61,797 nt of DNA, taken from positions 1 through 61,797 of the forward strand of contig DAOOGR010000003.1 of assembly GCA_035415815.1 (NCBI GenBank). Direction: 5' to 3'. This document shows positions 26,818 through 34,534 of this stretch, one piece after another. Both the position numbers and the translations under genes were made by a program. Below the pieces are notes generated by a model, which was not told the DNA's origin, did no database searches, and saw nothing but the letters and a program-made list of their open reading frames with translations. How positions within the stretch are numbered: the stretch's first letter is position 1; every line of letters starts with the position of its first letter. The DNA is from Rectinema sp003452735. GTDB taxonomy: Bacteria; Spirochaetota; Spirochaetia; Treponematales; Rectinemataceae.

Positions 26818-27996
26818 ATGAGTGAGTTAATGACTGTGCTAAAGAAGAATGTTCGCGAATACGGCATGTATATCGCCCTGGCAGCGATAATGGCAGTATT
26901 CACTATTCTGTCTAAGGGTATATTCATATCATCGCGAAATATCGCTAACCTCCTTAATCAAACAGGATATATAGCCGTATTGGCAGTTGGCATGACTTTG
27001 GTTATTGTAATTCGGCATATAGACCTGTCTGTGGGTTTCCTATCGGGATTTCTAGGTGCCATTGCCGCCATAGCTTTGACTCAATGGAATTGGCCGCTAT
27101 GGCTAACAATTCTGTTCGTGCTTGCATTGGGCGTAGTAGCAGGACTTCTAACTGCGCTCCCTGTGGCGAGCCTTGGTATTCCCGCCTTCGTTGCATCTCT
27201 TGCCGGATGGCTTATTTACCGAGGCGCATTGATGCTGGTCACTGCAGCTACAGGAACCATCATAATACCAAACGAGGCATTCAATGCCATAGGCAATGGC
27301 TATATTCCCGATATCCTAGCTAGTGAGACATTTTTGCCTGGAGTTCACAAGACTACGCTTCTTTTAGGAGCGATCGCCATTGTGTTTACGATTTTTGGAC
27401 AGATTGCTGATCGAAAGCGCAAAATCCAGTATAAATTTGAGGTTTCCTCTTCTGGTCTATTTGCGGCGCAGCTTATTTTTATTTCCGTGATCATTGGTTT
27501 CATAACATGGATTCTAGCTGGGTATAATGGCTTATCCTGGACTATCGTAATAATGCTGGCGGTTGTGCTGGTATATGATTTTATTACCCGACGGACAGTG
27601 CTTGGGAGGCATATATATGCCGTTGGTGGAAATCCAGAGGCGGCTGAGCTTTCGGGTATCCGCGTAAAGAACATAACATTTGTAGTATTTGCATCAATGG
27701 GATTTTTAGCAGCTCTTTCCGGAATTCTATTTACTGCAAGGCTCAAATCGGCGACTCCACAGGCAGGCACGCTATTCGAAATGGATGCAATTGCTTCGGC
27801 ATATATCGGAGGAGTGTCGGCAGCTGGGGGAGTTGGTTCTATAAGTGGTTCTTTAATTGGTGCTCTTGTCTATATGTCGCTCATGAATGGCATGAATCTG
27901 CTCGGAACAGATATTTCTTTGCAGTATATTATCCGTGGCTTGGTTCTTCTATTGGCTGTAATCTTCGATGTAATGACGCGAAAACAGAAAGCATAA
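26818..27996 (+). CDS. gguB: Monosaccharide ABC importer permease (GguB/MmsB-like)
   Basis: 392-aa membrane permease of the CUT2 (RbsC/XylH) family with about ten hydrophobic segments. The hallmark VLAVGMTLVIVIRHIDLSVG lies near residue 52 and the cytoplasmic VGGNPEAAELSGI loop near 270. The length, nearer 390 than 320 aa, fits the XylH/GguB subgroup. GAGGAGG lies 7 nt upstream of the ATG. Last gene of the importer; it is followed by a promoter for the Liv operon and no clear terminator. Confidence 0.92.
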   Translation: MSELMTVLKKNVREYGMYIALAAIMAVFTILSKGIFISSRNIANLLNQTGYIAVLAVGMTLVIVIRHIDLSVGFLSGFLGAIAAIALTQWNWPLWLTILFVLALGVVAGLLTALPVASLGIPAFVASLAGWLIYRGALMLVTAATGTIIIPNEAFNAIGNGYIPDILASETFLPGVHKTTLLLGAIAIVFTIFGQIADRKRKIQYKFEVSSSGLFAAQLIFISVIIGFITWILAGYNGLSWTIVIMLAVVLVYDFITRRTVLGRHIYAVGGNPEAAELSGIRVKNITFVVFASMGFLAALSGILFTARLKSATPQAGTLFEMDAIASAYIGGVSAAGGVGSISGSLIGALVYMSLMNGMNLLGTDISLQYIIRGLVLLLAVIFDVMTRKQKA

Positions 27997-28031
27997 GCCC
28001 AGAACATTGCTTCTATTTTGCATTTATATAC

Positions 28032-28060
28032 TTGTAGGTACTCCAATCAGCGGGTATAAT
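28032..28060 (+). promoter_or_regulatory. Sigma-70 promoter of the Liv operon
   Basis: TTGTAG (28032-28037) and a perfect TATAAT (28055-28060) are separated by 17 bases. Transcription would start near 28067, giving a leader of about 34 nt that carries AAAGGAGGT before ATG 28101. It is the best sigma-70 match in the window. Confidence 0.7.
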
Positions 28061-28100
28061 TAGCAGAATTCCTGTGCATACCCAAAGGAGGTACTCGAGT

Positions 28101-29252
28101 ATGAAAAAATTTCTATTTGGGGCTTTGGCTATTGCTATCTTAATGGCCGGCTGTGGAGGCGGAGGCAAATCGTCTGTTATAAAGGCTGGGTGGCTTGGTT
28201 CACTGACCGGAGACCAGGCCGTATGGGGCGAGTGCGAGCTCAATACCGTAAAGATGTTGTTTGAAGAGTATAATGCAGCAGGCGGCATCGAAGTAGGAGG
28301 CAAAAAGTACACGCTCGAAGTGATAGGATATGACAATAAAGGTGATGCTCAAGAGTCCGTCAATGCTACAAAGCGCCTAACAGGTCAGGACAAAGTAGTT
28401 GGCATAATTGGTCCCAACGCTTCGGGCTGTGCTATTCCTATAGCTCCAGTCCTCGAAAAGGCAAAAGTGCCTGATATAGCGACAGTCGCTACCAATCCAA
28501 AGGTCACAGTCCAGGATGGCAAGGTAAAGCCATACAATTTCCGTGTCTGTTTTATTGACCCATACCAAGGTGCTGTAGCAGCTGGTTTTGCCTATGATCG
28601 ATTGGGAGCGCGGACTGCTGCAGTTCTCTACGATGTAAGCGATGATTATTCTCAAGGCCTTCGAGAATTCTTCAAAATTAATTTCGAGAAAAAGGGCGGT
28701 ACAATCGTTGCGGACGAATCGTTCAACTCCGGCGATGTGGACTTCAGGCCTCAGCTATCGAAAATCAAGGCTCAAAACCCAGATGTCATCTTTATGCCTT
28801 ACTTCTTCAAAGAAGTATCGCTTTCAGCCAATCAGGCTAGAGAACTGGGCATTAAAGCAACATTGCTCGGTGGAGATGGATGGCCCTCAGATCAGCTAAT
28901 CTCGATGGGCGGGAAAGCGGTAGAAGGGAGCTATTTTGTAAATCACCTCGATTATGCAGATCCAGCAGTCCAGGATTTCAAGAATCGGTACAGAGAGAAG
29001 TATGGCAAAGAGGCTGAACTCAATGGCTTCTTAGCCCATGATGCGGTTCTGCTTTTGGTGGAAGGGCTTAAAAAAGCTGGCAAGCCAAATGGTGAGGCAT
29101 TAGCAAAAGCGCTCGAGGGCATCGATGTTCAAGGTATTACCGGCCGAATTCACATAAGTCCGGAAACTCACAACCCGGAAGGCAAGGATGCTGCAATCCT
29201 GAAGATAGTCAATGGAGAGTATATATTCCAGGAGAAATACGCAGCCCAGTAA
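28101..29252 (+). CDS. livJ: Branched-chain amino acid ABC transporter binding lipoprotein
   Basis: 383-aa LivJ/LivK-type binding protein. The N-terminus (MKKFLFGALAIAILMAGC) has a lipobox with Cys at residue 18, so it is anchored by lipid. Family stretches: IKAGWLGSLTGDQAVWGE, TKRLTGQDKVVGIIGPNASG near 100, and LDYADPAVQDFKNRY near 280. ATG 28101 follows AAAGGAGGT; nine extra upstream codons are open but contain that Shine-Dalgarno. First gene of a complete livJHMGF cluster. The true ligand could be an amino acid, amide or urea-like compound. Confidence 0.92.
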   Translation: MKKFLFGALAIAILMAGCGGGGKSSVIKAGWLGSLTGDQAVWGECELNTVKMLFEEYNAAGGIEVGGKKYTLEVIGYDNKGDAQESVNATKRLTGQDKVVGIIGPNASGCAIPIAPVLEKAKVPDIATVATNPKVTVQDGKVKPYNFRVCFIDPYQGAVAAGFAYDRLGARTAAVLYDVSDDYSQGLREFFKINFEKKGGTIVADESFNSGDVDFRPQLSKIKAQNPDVIFMPYFFKEVSLSANQARELGIKATLLGGDGWPSDQLISMGGKAVEGSYFVNHLDYADPAVQDFKNRYREKYGKEAELNGFLAHDAVLLLVEGLKKAGKPNGEALAKALEGIDVQGITGRIHISPETHNPEGKDAAILKIVNGEYIFQEKYAAQ

Positions 29253-29262
29253 GGAACTGGAC

Positions 29263-29307
29263 AAAAAGGCAATTGGCGGCCAACTGCCGATTGCCTTTTT
29301 CTTTTTT
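29263..29307 (+). terminator. Intrinsic terminator after the Liv binding protein
   Basis: AAAAAGGCAAT (29263-29273) pairs with ATTGCCTTTTT (29290-29300), and the loop side pairs further (TTGGC/GCC region). CTTTTTT follows. This is a strong terminator shape within the operon, so most transcripts should stop here and only part should continue into livHMGF, giving excess binding protein. Confidence 0.8.
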
Positions 29308-29353
29308 ATAAAGAAAGTCGGCAATCCATAAAATGTAGTTCAAAGGAAGGGCA

Positions 29354-30232
29354 ATGGTCCAATTCCTTCAACAACTTATAAATGGCTTATCCATAGGCTC
29401 TGTCTACGCTCTCATGGCGGTTGGATATTCGCTTGTTTATTCGATAATGAATTTTTCGAACTTTGCACATGGTGGCGTAATAATGCTGGGGGCTTATTTT
29501 GGATTCTTCTGTCTTACGCTATTCAAGCTGCCATTTGCGTTGGCATTCTTGCTCGCTTCGTTGGGAACTCTTGTAGTTGCTATAATTATAGAACGGATAG
29601 CCTATAAGCCACTGCGTGAGCGCAAAGCCCCATTTCTATACTTTATTATTTCAGCAATGGGCACATCTATTATGCTTGAAAACCTTGTGATTGCGACGAT
29701 AGGTCCAACTTTTCGTACATATCCCGAAGTATTCCCAAAAGTTCCTATAGAAATTGGTTCTCTCGCCATTGGAAGGCTAGATCTCATAATCTTCGTTATC
29801 TCTGCTGTGAGCCTTACGCTCCTTATGATTTTCATAGATAAGACAAAGCTAGGAAAGGCAATACAAGCGGCCTCATACAATATCAAGGCCTGCGCCCTAA
29901 TGGGAATAAATACCGATATAGTTATTCTTACAGTATTTGGGCTTGGAGGGTTCCTGGCAGGAATAGCGGGTGTATTTTTTGGGATGAAATATACGGTTTA
30001 TCCGCAGATTGGCAATATTACTACCAAATCTTTTATCGCAGCTGTATTTGGCGGCTTAGGGAGCTTGCCTGGAGCGGTGCTCGGCTCGGTAATTCTGGGT
30101 GTCATTGAAACCTTTGTAGCTGGATATATCTCATCACAGTTTCGAGATCTGATAGCCTTTGTGATTCTAATAGGCGTTCTTGTGCTGAGACCGAGGGGTA
30201 TAATGGGCAAGGTTACTGAGGAAAAGGCTTAG
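29354..30232 (+). CDS. livH: Branched-chain amino acid ABC permease LivH
   Basis: 292-aa membrane subunit with about eight hydrophobic segments. The N-terminal QQLINGLSIGSVYALMAVGYSLVY is the LivH hallmark, and KAIQAASYNIKACALMGIN near residue 180 is the cytoplasmic loop contacting the ATPases. AAAGGAAGGG provides the Shine-Dalgarno. It forms the channel with LivM, which starts 9 nt later. Confidence 0.93.
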   Translation: MVQFLQQLINGLSIGSVYALMAVGYSLVYSIMNFSNFAHGGVIMLGAYFGFFCLTLFKLPFALAFLLASLGTLVVAIIIERIAYKPLRERKAPFLYFIISAMGTSIMLENLVIATIGPTFRTYPEVFPKVPIEIGSLAIGRLDLIIFVISAVSLTLLMIFIDKTKLGKAIQAASYNIKACALMGINTDIVILTVFGLGGFLAGIAGVFFGMKYTVYPQIGNITTKSFIAAVFGGLGSLPGAVLGSVILGVIETFVAGYISSQFRDLIAFVILIGVLVLRPRGIMGKVTEEKA

Positions 30233-30241
30233 GGGGCGAGC

Positions 30242-31174
30242 ATGGATTGGACATATATTCAGGGAATTCTGATGCTCGCAGGAATAAACATGATAACAGT
30301 TCTGGGCTTAAGTCTTTTGACAGGTTTTACAGGGCTGTTTTCGTTTGGGCATGCTGGATTCATGGCAATTGGAGCCTATATTGGAACCTGGATCAGCGCT
30401 TCTCCAGCATCTACGCCAGCTGGCCTTGGGTGGCCTTTTATCTTTTCTATATTTGGTGGGGGAATCGCCGCTGGCCTTGTGAGCTATCTGATAGGTAGAA
30501 TAACCCTTAAGCTCAAAGGTGATTATTTCTGCATAGCAACGCTTGGGTTTGGCGAAGCCATCCGCCTCATTTTCAACAATGTTAATCGTTTTGGCGGGGC
30601 TAGGGGTTGGCCTGGGGTTCCCGGAAAGAGCACTTTTCTTGCCATTCTTATAGCGGATGTCATTGCAGTGCTTGTCCTCGCAAACATTGTAAATTCTAAG
30701 CATGGTAGGAATATGATTGCCGTGCGAGAAGAGGAACTCGCTGCACAGACCGCTGGCATAGATGTATTTCGCTACAAGATGATCTCTCTTGTAATCAGCG
30801 CAATATATGCAGGGGTTGCAGGGGTGTTTTTAGCTCATTATATGACCTTTATTCAGCCCAAAATGTTCTCTCTCACCAAGTCGACCGAGCTCACAATCAT
30901 AGTCATATTCGGAGGGCTCGGCTCTATTTCAGGCTCGGTCTTGGGGGCTCTAGTGCTCACCGCTCTTCCTGAGATTTTAAGGGCTTTCGAGATATGGAGG
31001 CTCGTATTCTATGGAGCGGCGGTCATTTTAATTATGGTGAGCAGGCCAAAAGGCTTGATGGGTGGTATGGAGCTTACACCATCGGGGATTCGCAAGGCAA
31101 TGGCAGAAAGAAACGCCTTGCGCGAGGCAAAAGCAAAGCTTCTTGCGGAGGCGCAAGAAGGAGAAGAACAATGA
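30242..31174 (+). CDS. livM: Branched-chain amino acid ABC permease LivM
   Basis: 310-aa membrane subunit. Typical LivM features are LTGFTGLFSFGHAGFMAIGAY near residue 25 and the cytoplasmic loop AVREEELAAQTAGIDVFRYK near 160. The C-terminal 35 residues are charged and Ala/Glu-rich (AMAERNALREAKAKLLAEAQ), longer than usual, perhaps cytosolic. Its stop overlaps the livG start by ATGA. Confidence 0.93.
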   Translation: MDWTYIQGILMLAGINMITVLGLSLLTGFTGLFSFGHAGFMAIGAYIGTWISASPASTPAGLGWPFIFSIFGGGIAAGLVSYLIGRITLKLKGDYFCIATLGFGEAIRLIFNNVNRFGGARGWPGVPGKSTFLAILIADVIAVLVLANIVNSKHGRNMIAVREEELAAQTAGIDVFRYKMISLVISAIYAGVAGVFLAHYMTFIQPKMFSLTKSTELTIIVIFGGLGSISGSVLGALVLTALPEILRAFEIWRLVFYGAAVILIMVSRPKGLMGGMELTPSGIRKAMAERNALREAKAKLLAEAQEGEEQ

Positions 31175-31959
31175 CAGCCTCGCCTATTCTTCATATCAAA
31201 GATCTAACAAAGAGATTTGGTGGATTGATTGCAGTAGACAATGTGAGTTTCGATGTTCCCGAAGGAGGCATTATAGGGCTAATAGGACCTAATGGCGCAG
31301 GGAAGACAACCATTTTCAACTTGATCACGGGAATATATAAGCCAACCTCTGGTTCGATCGAGTTTAAGAATAATTCCTTATTAGGCCTTGAGCCATTCCG
31401 AATTGCTGAGAAAGGTATAACACGGACATTTCAGAATATAAGGCTTTTCAAGAACTTAAGTGTATTCGACAATGTACTGACAGCCTGCCATAGAAATGCT
31501 AACTACAATTTTGCGGAAGCAATTTTCCGCCTTCCTCGTTTCCGCACTCAGGAAAAAGAGCTCATGGAAAAAACGGAGCAGCTCTTAGATATCATGGGGC
31601 TCCTATGCTACAAAGATCTCATTGCAAACAATTTGCCTTATGGCCTACAGCGAAGGCTGGAAATTGTAAGGGCGCTTGCGCTTAATCCAATACTTCTGTT
31701 ATTAGATGAGCCAGCTGCAGGTATGAACCCCGATGAAACCGAGCAGCTTATGGGCCTTATTGCCAGAATACGAGATGATTTTAAGCTCTCGGTCCTTGTG
31801 ATAGAGCATCACATGGACCTAGTAATGGGTGTTTGTGAAAATATAGTCGTTCTGAATTTCGGCGAGAAAATTGCCGAAGGTAATGCGGACGAAATATCGA
31901 AGAATCCTCTGGTCATCGAAGCCTATCTTGGAACCCCAGAGGAGGCTGCCAATGCTTGA
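31171..31959 (+). CDS. livG: Branched-chain amino acid ABC ATP-binding protein LivG
   Basis: 262-aa ATPase. Walker A GPNGAGKTT near residue 39, the LivG-specific ITRTFQNIRLFKNLSVFDN stretch near 80, signature LPYGLQRRLE near 155, Walker B LLLLDEPAAGMNPDE near 176, and a C-terminal HHMDLVMGVCENIVVLNFG. The frame is open 59 codons upstream, but ATG 31171 (overlapping the livM stop, behind GGAG) is clearly the start. Overlaps livF by 8 nt. Confidence 0.94.
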   Translation: MTASPILHIKDLTKRFGGLIAVDNVSFDVPEGGIIGLIGPNGAGKTTIFNLITGIYKPTSGSIEFKNNSLLGLEPFRIAEKGITRTFQNIRLFKNLSVFDNVLTACHRNANYNFAEAIFRLPRFRTQEKELMEKTEQLLDIMGLLCYKDLIANNLPYGLQRRLEIVRALALNPILLLLDEPAAGMNPDETEQLMGLIARIRDDFKLSVLVIEHHMDLVMGVCENIVVLNFGEKIAEGNADEISKNPLVIEAYLGTPEEAANA

Positions 31960-32674
31960 GATAAAGAATTTGCATGTTGCCTATGGCGGCATTCGAGCGC
32001 TAAAAGGTGTTTCGCTCTCTGTGCAAGAAGGTGAGATCGTCACAATTATCGGAGCTAATGGCGCGGGGAAATCGACCTTGCTGAATACTATTTCTGGATT
32101 TTTGAGGCCAGCAAAGGGGACAATCCAGTATAGGGGTAGGCCTCTCCCTCGGCGCCCAGACTTGATTGTCAAGGCTGGTATCTGTCAAGTGCCTGAAGGG
32201 CGCCTGATATTCGCTAACTTGAGTGTACTCGATAATCTTCTACTTGGAGCATATCGACGGAGCGACAAGAAGGCTGTCAATGCCGATCTCAAAAAAGTCT
32301 TTGAGATATTCCCTAGGTTAAAAGAGCGTCAATCCCAAAGAGCAGGAACGCTCTCTGGTGGGGAACAGCAGATGCTTTCCATGGGGCGTGCTCTAATGAC
32401 TAATGGAGAGCTCATTCTTATGGATGAACCCTCGTTGGGCCTAGCCCCTCTTCTTGTCCAGACTGTCTTCGAAATAATCGAGCAATTCCGAGGGCTTGGC
32501 AAGACTATACTTCTGGTGGAGCAGAATGCATTCAAGGCACTTCAAGTTGCGGATCGAGCCTATGTGCTCGAACAGGGAAGAATTGTAAAGCAAGGGCTAT
32601 CTCGCGACATTGCCCAGGATCCTGCTGTAAAAGAGGCTTACCTTGGTTCGCGTACTCGAGGCGGGGGAGGCTGA
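31952..32674 (+). CDS. livF: Branched-chain amino acid ABC ATP-binding protein LivF
   Basis: 240-aa ATPase that pairs with LivG. It starts MLEIKNLHVAYGGIRAL; Walker A is GANGAGKST near 36, signature LSGGEQQML near 137, Walker B LILMDEPSLGLAP near 157, then TILLVEQNAFKALQVADRAYVLEQG. The start overlaps the livG stop and follows GAGGAGG. The stop lies 2 nt from that of the convergent mocA-like gene, with no terminator between them. Confidence 0.94.
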   Translation: MLEIKNLHVAYGGIRALKGVSLSVQEGEIVTIIGANGAGKSTLLNTISGFLRPAKGTIQYRGRPLPRRPDLIVKAGICQVPEGRLIFANLSVLDNLLLGAYRRSDKKAVNADLKKVFEIFPRLKERQSQRAGTLSGGEQQMLSMGRALMTNGELILMDEPSLGLAPLLVQTVFEIIEQFRGLGKTILLVEQNAFKALQVADRAYVLEQGRIVKQGLSRDIAQDPAVKEAYLGSRTRGGGG

Positions 32675-32676
32675 GC

Positions 32677-33291
32677 TCAAGAGCGCAATCTAGCTCGTTC
32701 CAGGAGTAGTTCTTTAAGGTCGGCCTTGGTATCTATGTCGAGAAGTATATTAGCGTCGTCGACTTCCAAATATTCGATATCGGCCTTGCGATAGTCAAAA
32801 AATCCCCTTAGTCCATTCTCTCCATCCCAGTTTTCCACTAGCGAGAACAATGCCCTATGAATGATTGGCGGATGGCCTGAGGTTTTGCCATATCGAGGAA
32901 TGACTATGGGTCTATCCATAATTGTGTTCTTGAGCTCGACCACAGTGCTAGGCAAAACGAAGGGAATATCGACCGGCAGAATAAAAGCAGCATCGCAAAT
33001 AGAAGAGGAAGCTCTTAAACCTGCGCAGATCGAAGTGAACATTCCTTTTCGATAATCATTATTGAAAATGGGGCGCATTCCATGTGAACCAGCTAGTTTG
33101 CCTACTTTATCGGCATCGAAGCCCGTAACTACGATTATTTCGCTTATCCCCGCCTCTTGAAAGCAGTTTGCTGCACGCAAAAGCATGGGAATTCCATCTA
33201 TTTCCACAAGAGGTTTGGTGGCCCCCATGCGGGAGGAGCAGCCCGCTGCTAGAATGATAGCAATAGGGTTACTTGTCCTAAAGTCTGGCAT
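32677..33291 (-). CDS. Molybdenum cofactor cytidylyltransferase-like protein (MocA)
   Basis: 204-aa nucleotidyltransferase of the MobA-like superfamily. The N-terminal signature is LAAGCSSRMGATKPL, with PVDIPF (metal-binding aspartate) near residue 92 and RYGKTSGHPPI near 128. This layout matches MocA, which converts molybdopterin to its CMP form for xanthine-dehydrogenase-family enzymes, or MobA-like partners of XdhC. The operon position, last after the hydroxylase subunits and XdhC, supports that role. ATG 33291 has AGAGGA ten bases upstream; a GTG at 33312 is possible. Confidence 0.85.
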   Translation of the reverse strand: MPDFRTSNPIAIILAAGCSSRMGATKPLVEIDGIPMLLRAANCFQEAGISEIIVVTGFDADKVGKLAGSHGMRPIFNNDYRKGMFTSICAGLRASSSICDAAFILPVDIPFVLPSTVVELKNTIMDRPIVIPRYGKTSGHPPIIHRALFSLVENWDGENGLRGFFDYRKADIEYLEVDDANILLDIDTKADLKELLLERARLRS

Positions 33292-33330
33292 AGAATTAAA
33301 ATCCTCTTGCACGGAGCCAATTTATGCGGC

Positions 33331-34530
33331 TTAGCACTTAAGCTGAGTCAGTACACCGGATCGAACTGCAATTACCTCAGCCATAATGCTTATTGCGATT
33401 TCTTCCGGCGTTTCTGCTCCAATTCCAAGGCCAATGGGAGAATGCACTCGCGAAAGATCGATGTCTGAGAAGCCTTCTTCGCGAAGCGCCGCAAAGATGC
33501 CATCGCGTTTGGTCTTAGAACCAATAAGACCAATATAGCCTGCTTTTGTTCGCAAAAGACATGATAGCATTTCCTTGTCGATATCGGGCTTTCGGGTGAG
33601 TATCATAGCGCAATCCTGAGGGCCAATTTCGATGGCCGGTGCATCTCTAGATGCTGCAAGGGGGTCTGCAAAGCTATCTATTATCCTGAGCATGCTGGCT
33701 TTAGGAAATCGTTCTCTTGTGAGAAGTTCCGGTCTGTCGTCGGTTATGACTACCTGAAAACCAACTAGGCTTGCCGCTACACTTGTGGCCTTGCCAACAT
33801 GGCCAGCCCCGAATATGTAGGCGACAGGATCTGGCCTGAATCCGAGTTGGAAAACTCGAGCCATATTGATTTTACTAGCTTCAGGTAATTCTAATTCGAA
33901 ACAAGAGGCACCGCAGAAAGCTTGAGCGCTTTTTAGACCAGTAGTGTCGCTCCGACAAGAGGCACTACACAGACTAGAAGAGCTACTCAGACCAGAAGAG
34001 CCATTTAAGTCAGGTTGTAATTTTTTAATATCCTCCACTATATTTTTGGCTATAAGCTCTTGGATTTCTGTTTGCAGATGAGGATAGAGGACATTTCCTT
34101 TCTCATCTATTGCAAAGCAATGCTTCTCCTCGGGGGCCCTTGCAACAAGAAAAGCGCATGCACTGCCAGATTCCAGGCGCTCAAAGCAGGCTTTGAGCGC
34201 ATTGCATGCTTCGCTCTGTGGATCGACTCTTTCTAAATGTAAAGAGACTTTGCCTCCGCAGGTCATCTGATTTTGCTGCGCCTCAGGCGAAAGATCGAAG
34301 AATAGATCTTGGTGATCGCCGCCAATCTCAAGTAGTTTTCGTATCGCAATAATGGCTTGGTTTTCTACATATCCGCCGCCAACCGTGCCCTCCATTCTGC
34401 CATTCATATCCACGGCCATAAGAGCATCCGTGCCTCTTGCTGTCGAGCCGCTTGCATGAGTCACAGCCACAAGAACGACAGTATCATTGCTATTAAGGCG
34501 TTCAATAATCCAGGATCTAAGTTCGTTCAT
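33331..34530 (-). CDS. xdhC: XdhC-family molybdenum cofactor insertion/sulfuration factor
   Basis: 399-aa XdhC/CoxI protein, which in other bacteria binds Mo cofactor, promotes its sulfuration and inserts it into xanthine dehydrogenase. The N-terminal XdhC_CoxI domain (about 1-110) has VLVAVTHASGSTARG and GTVGGGYVE. The C-terminal Rossmann domain (about 230-390) has AYIFGAGHVGKA, LIGSKTKRD and SPIGLGIGAETPEEIA. They are joined by a Ser/Cys-rich low-complexity linker (about 185-225) encoded by an 18-bp tandem repeat. ATG 34530 lies 4 nt after the upstream stop; a GTG at 34545 is the alternative. Confidence 0.9.
   Translation of the reverse strand: MNELRSWIIERLNSNDTVVLVAVTHASGSTARGTDALMAVDMNGRMEGTVGGGYVENQAIIAIRKLLEIGGDHQDLFFDLSPEAQQNQMTCGGKVSLHLERVDPQSEACNALKACFERLESGSACAFLVARAPEEKHCFAIDEKGNVLYPHLQTEIQELIAKNIVEDIKKLQPDLNGSSGLSSSSSLCSASCRSDTTGLKSAQAFCGASCFELELPEASKINMARVFQLGFRPDPVAYIFGAGHVGKATSVAASLVGFQVVITDDRPELLTRERFPKASMLRIIDSFADPLAASRDAPAIEIGPQDCAMILTRKPDIDKEMLSCLLRTKAGYIGLIGSKTKRDGIFAALREEGFSDIDLSRVHSPIGLGIGAETPEEIAISIMAEVIAVRSGVLTQLKC
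33970..34005 (-). repeat. 18-bp tandem repeat in the xdhC linker
   Basis: Plus-strand CAGACTAGAAGAGCTACT (33970-33987) is followed directly by CAGACCAGAAGAGCCATT (33988-34005), two copies differing at 3-4 positions. Translated, they give 6-residue Gly/Ser-rich units in the XdhC linker. This suggests lengthening of the linker by slippage; further related bases lie on the left. Confidence 0.65.
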
Positions 34531-34534
34531 AGAT

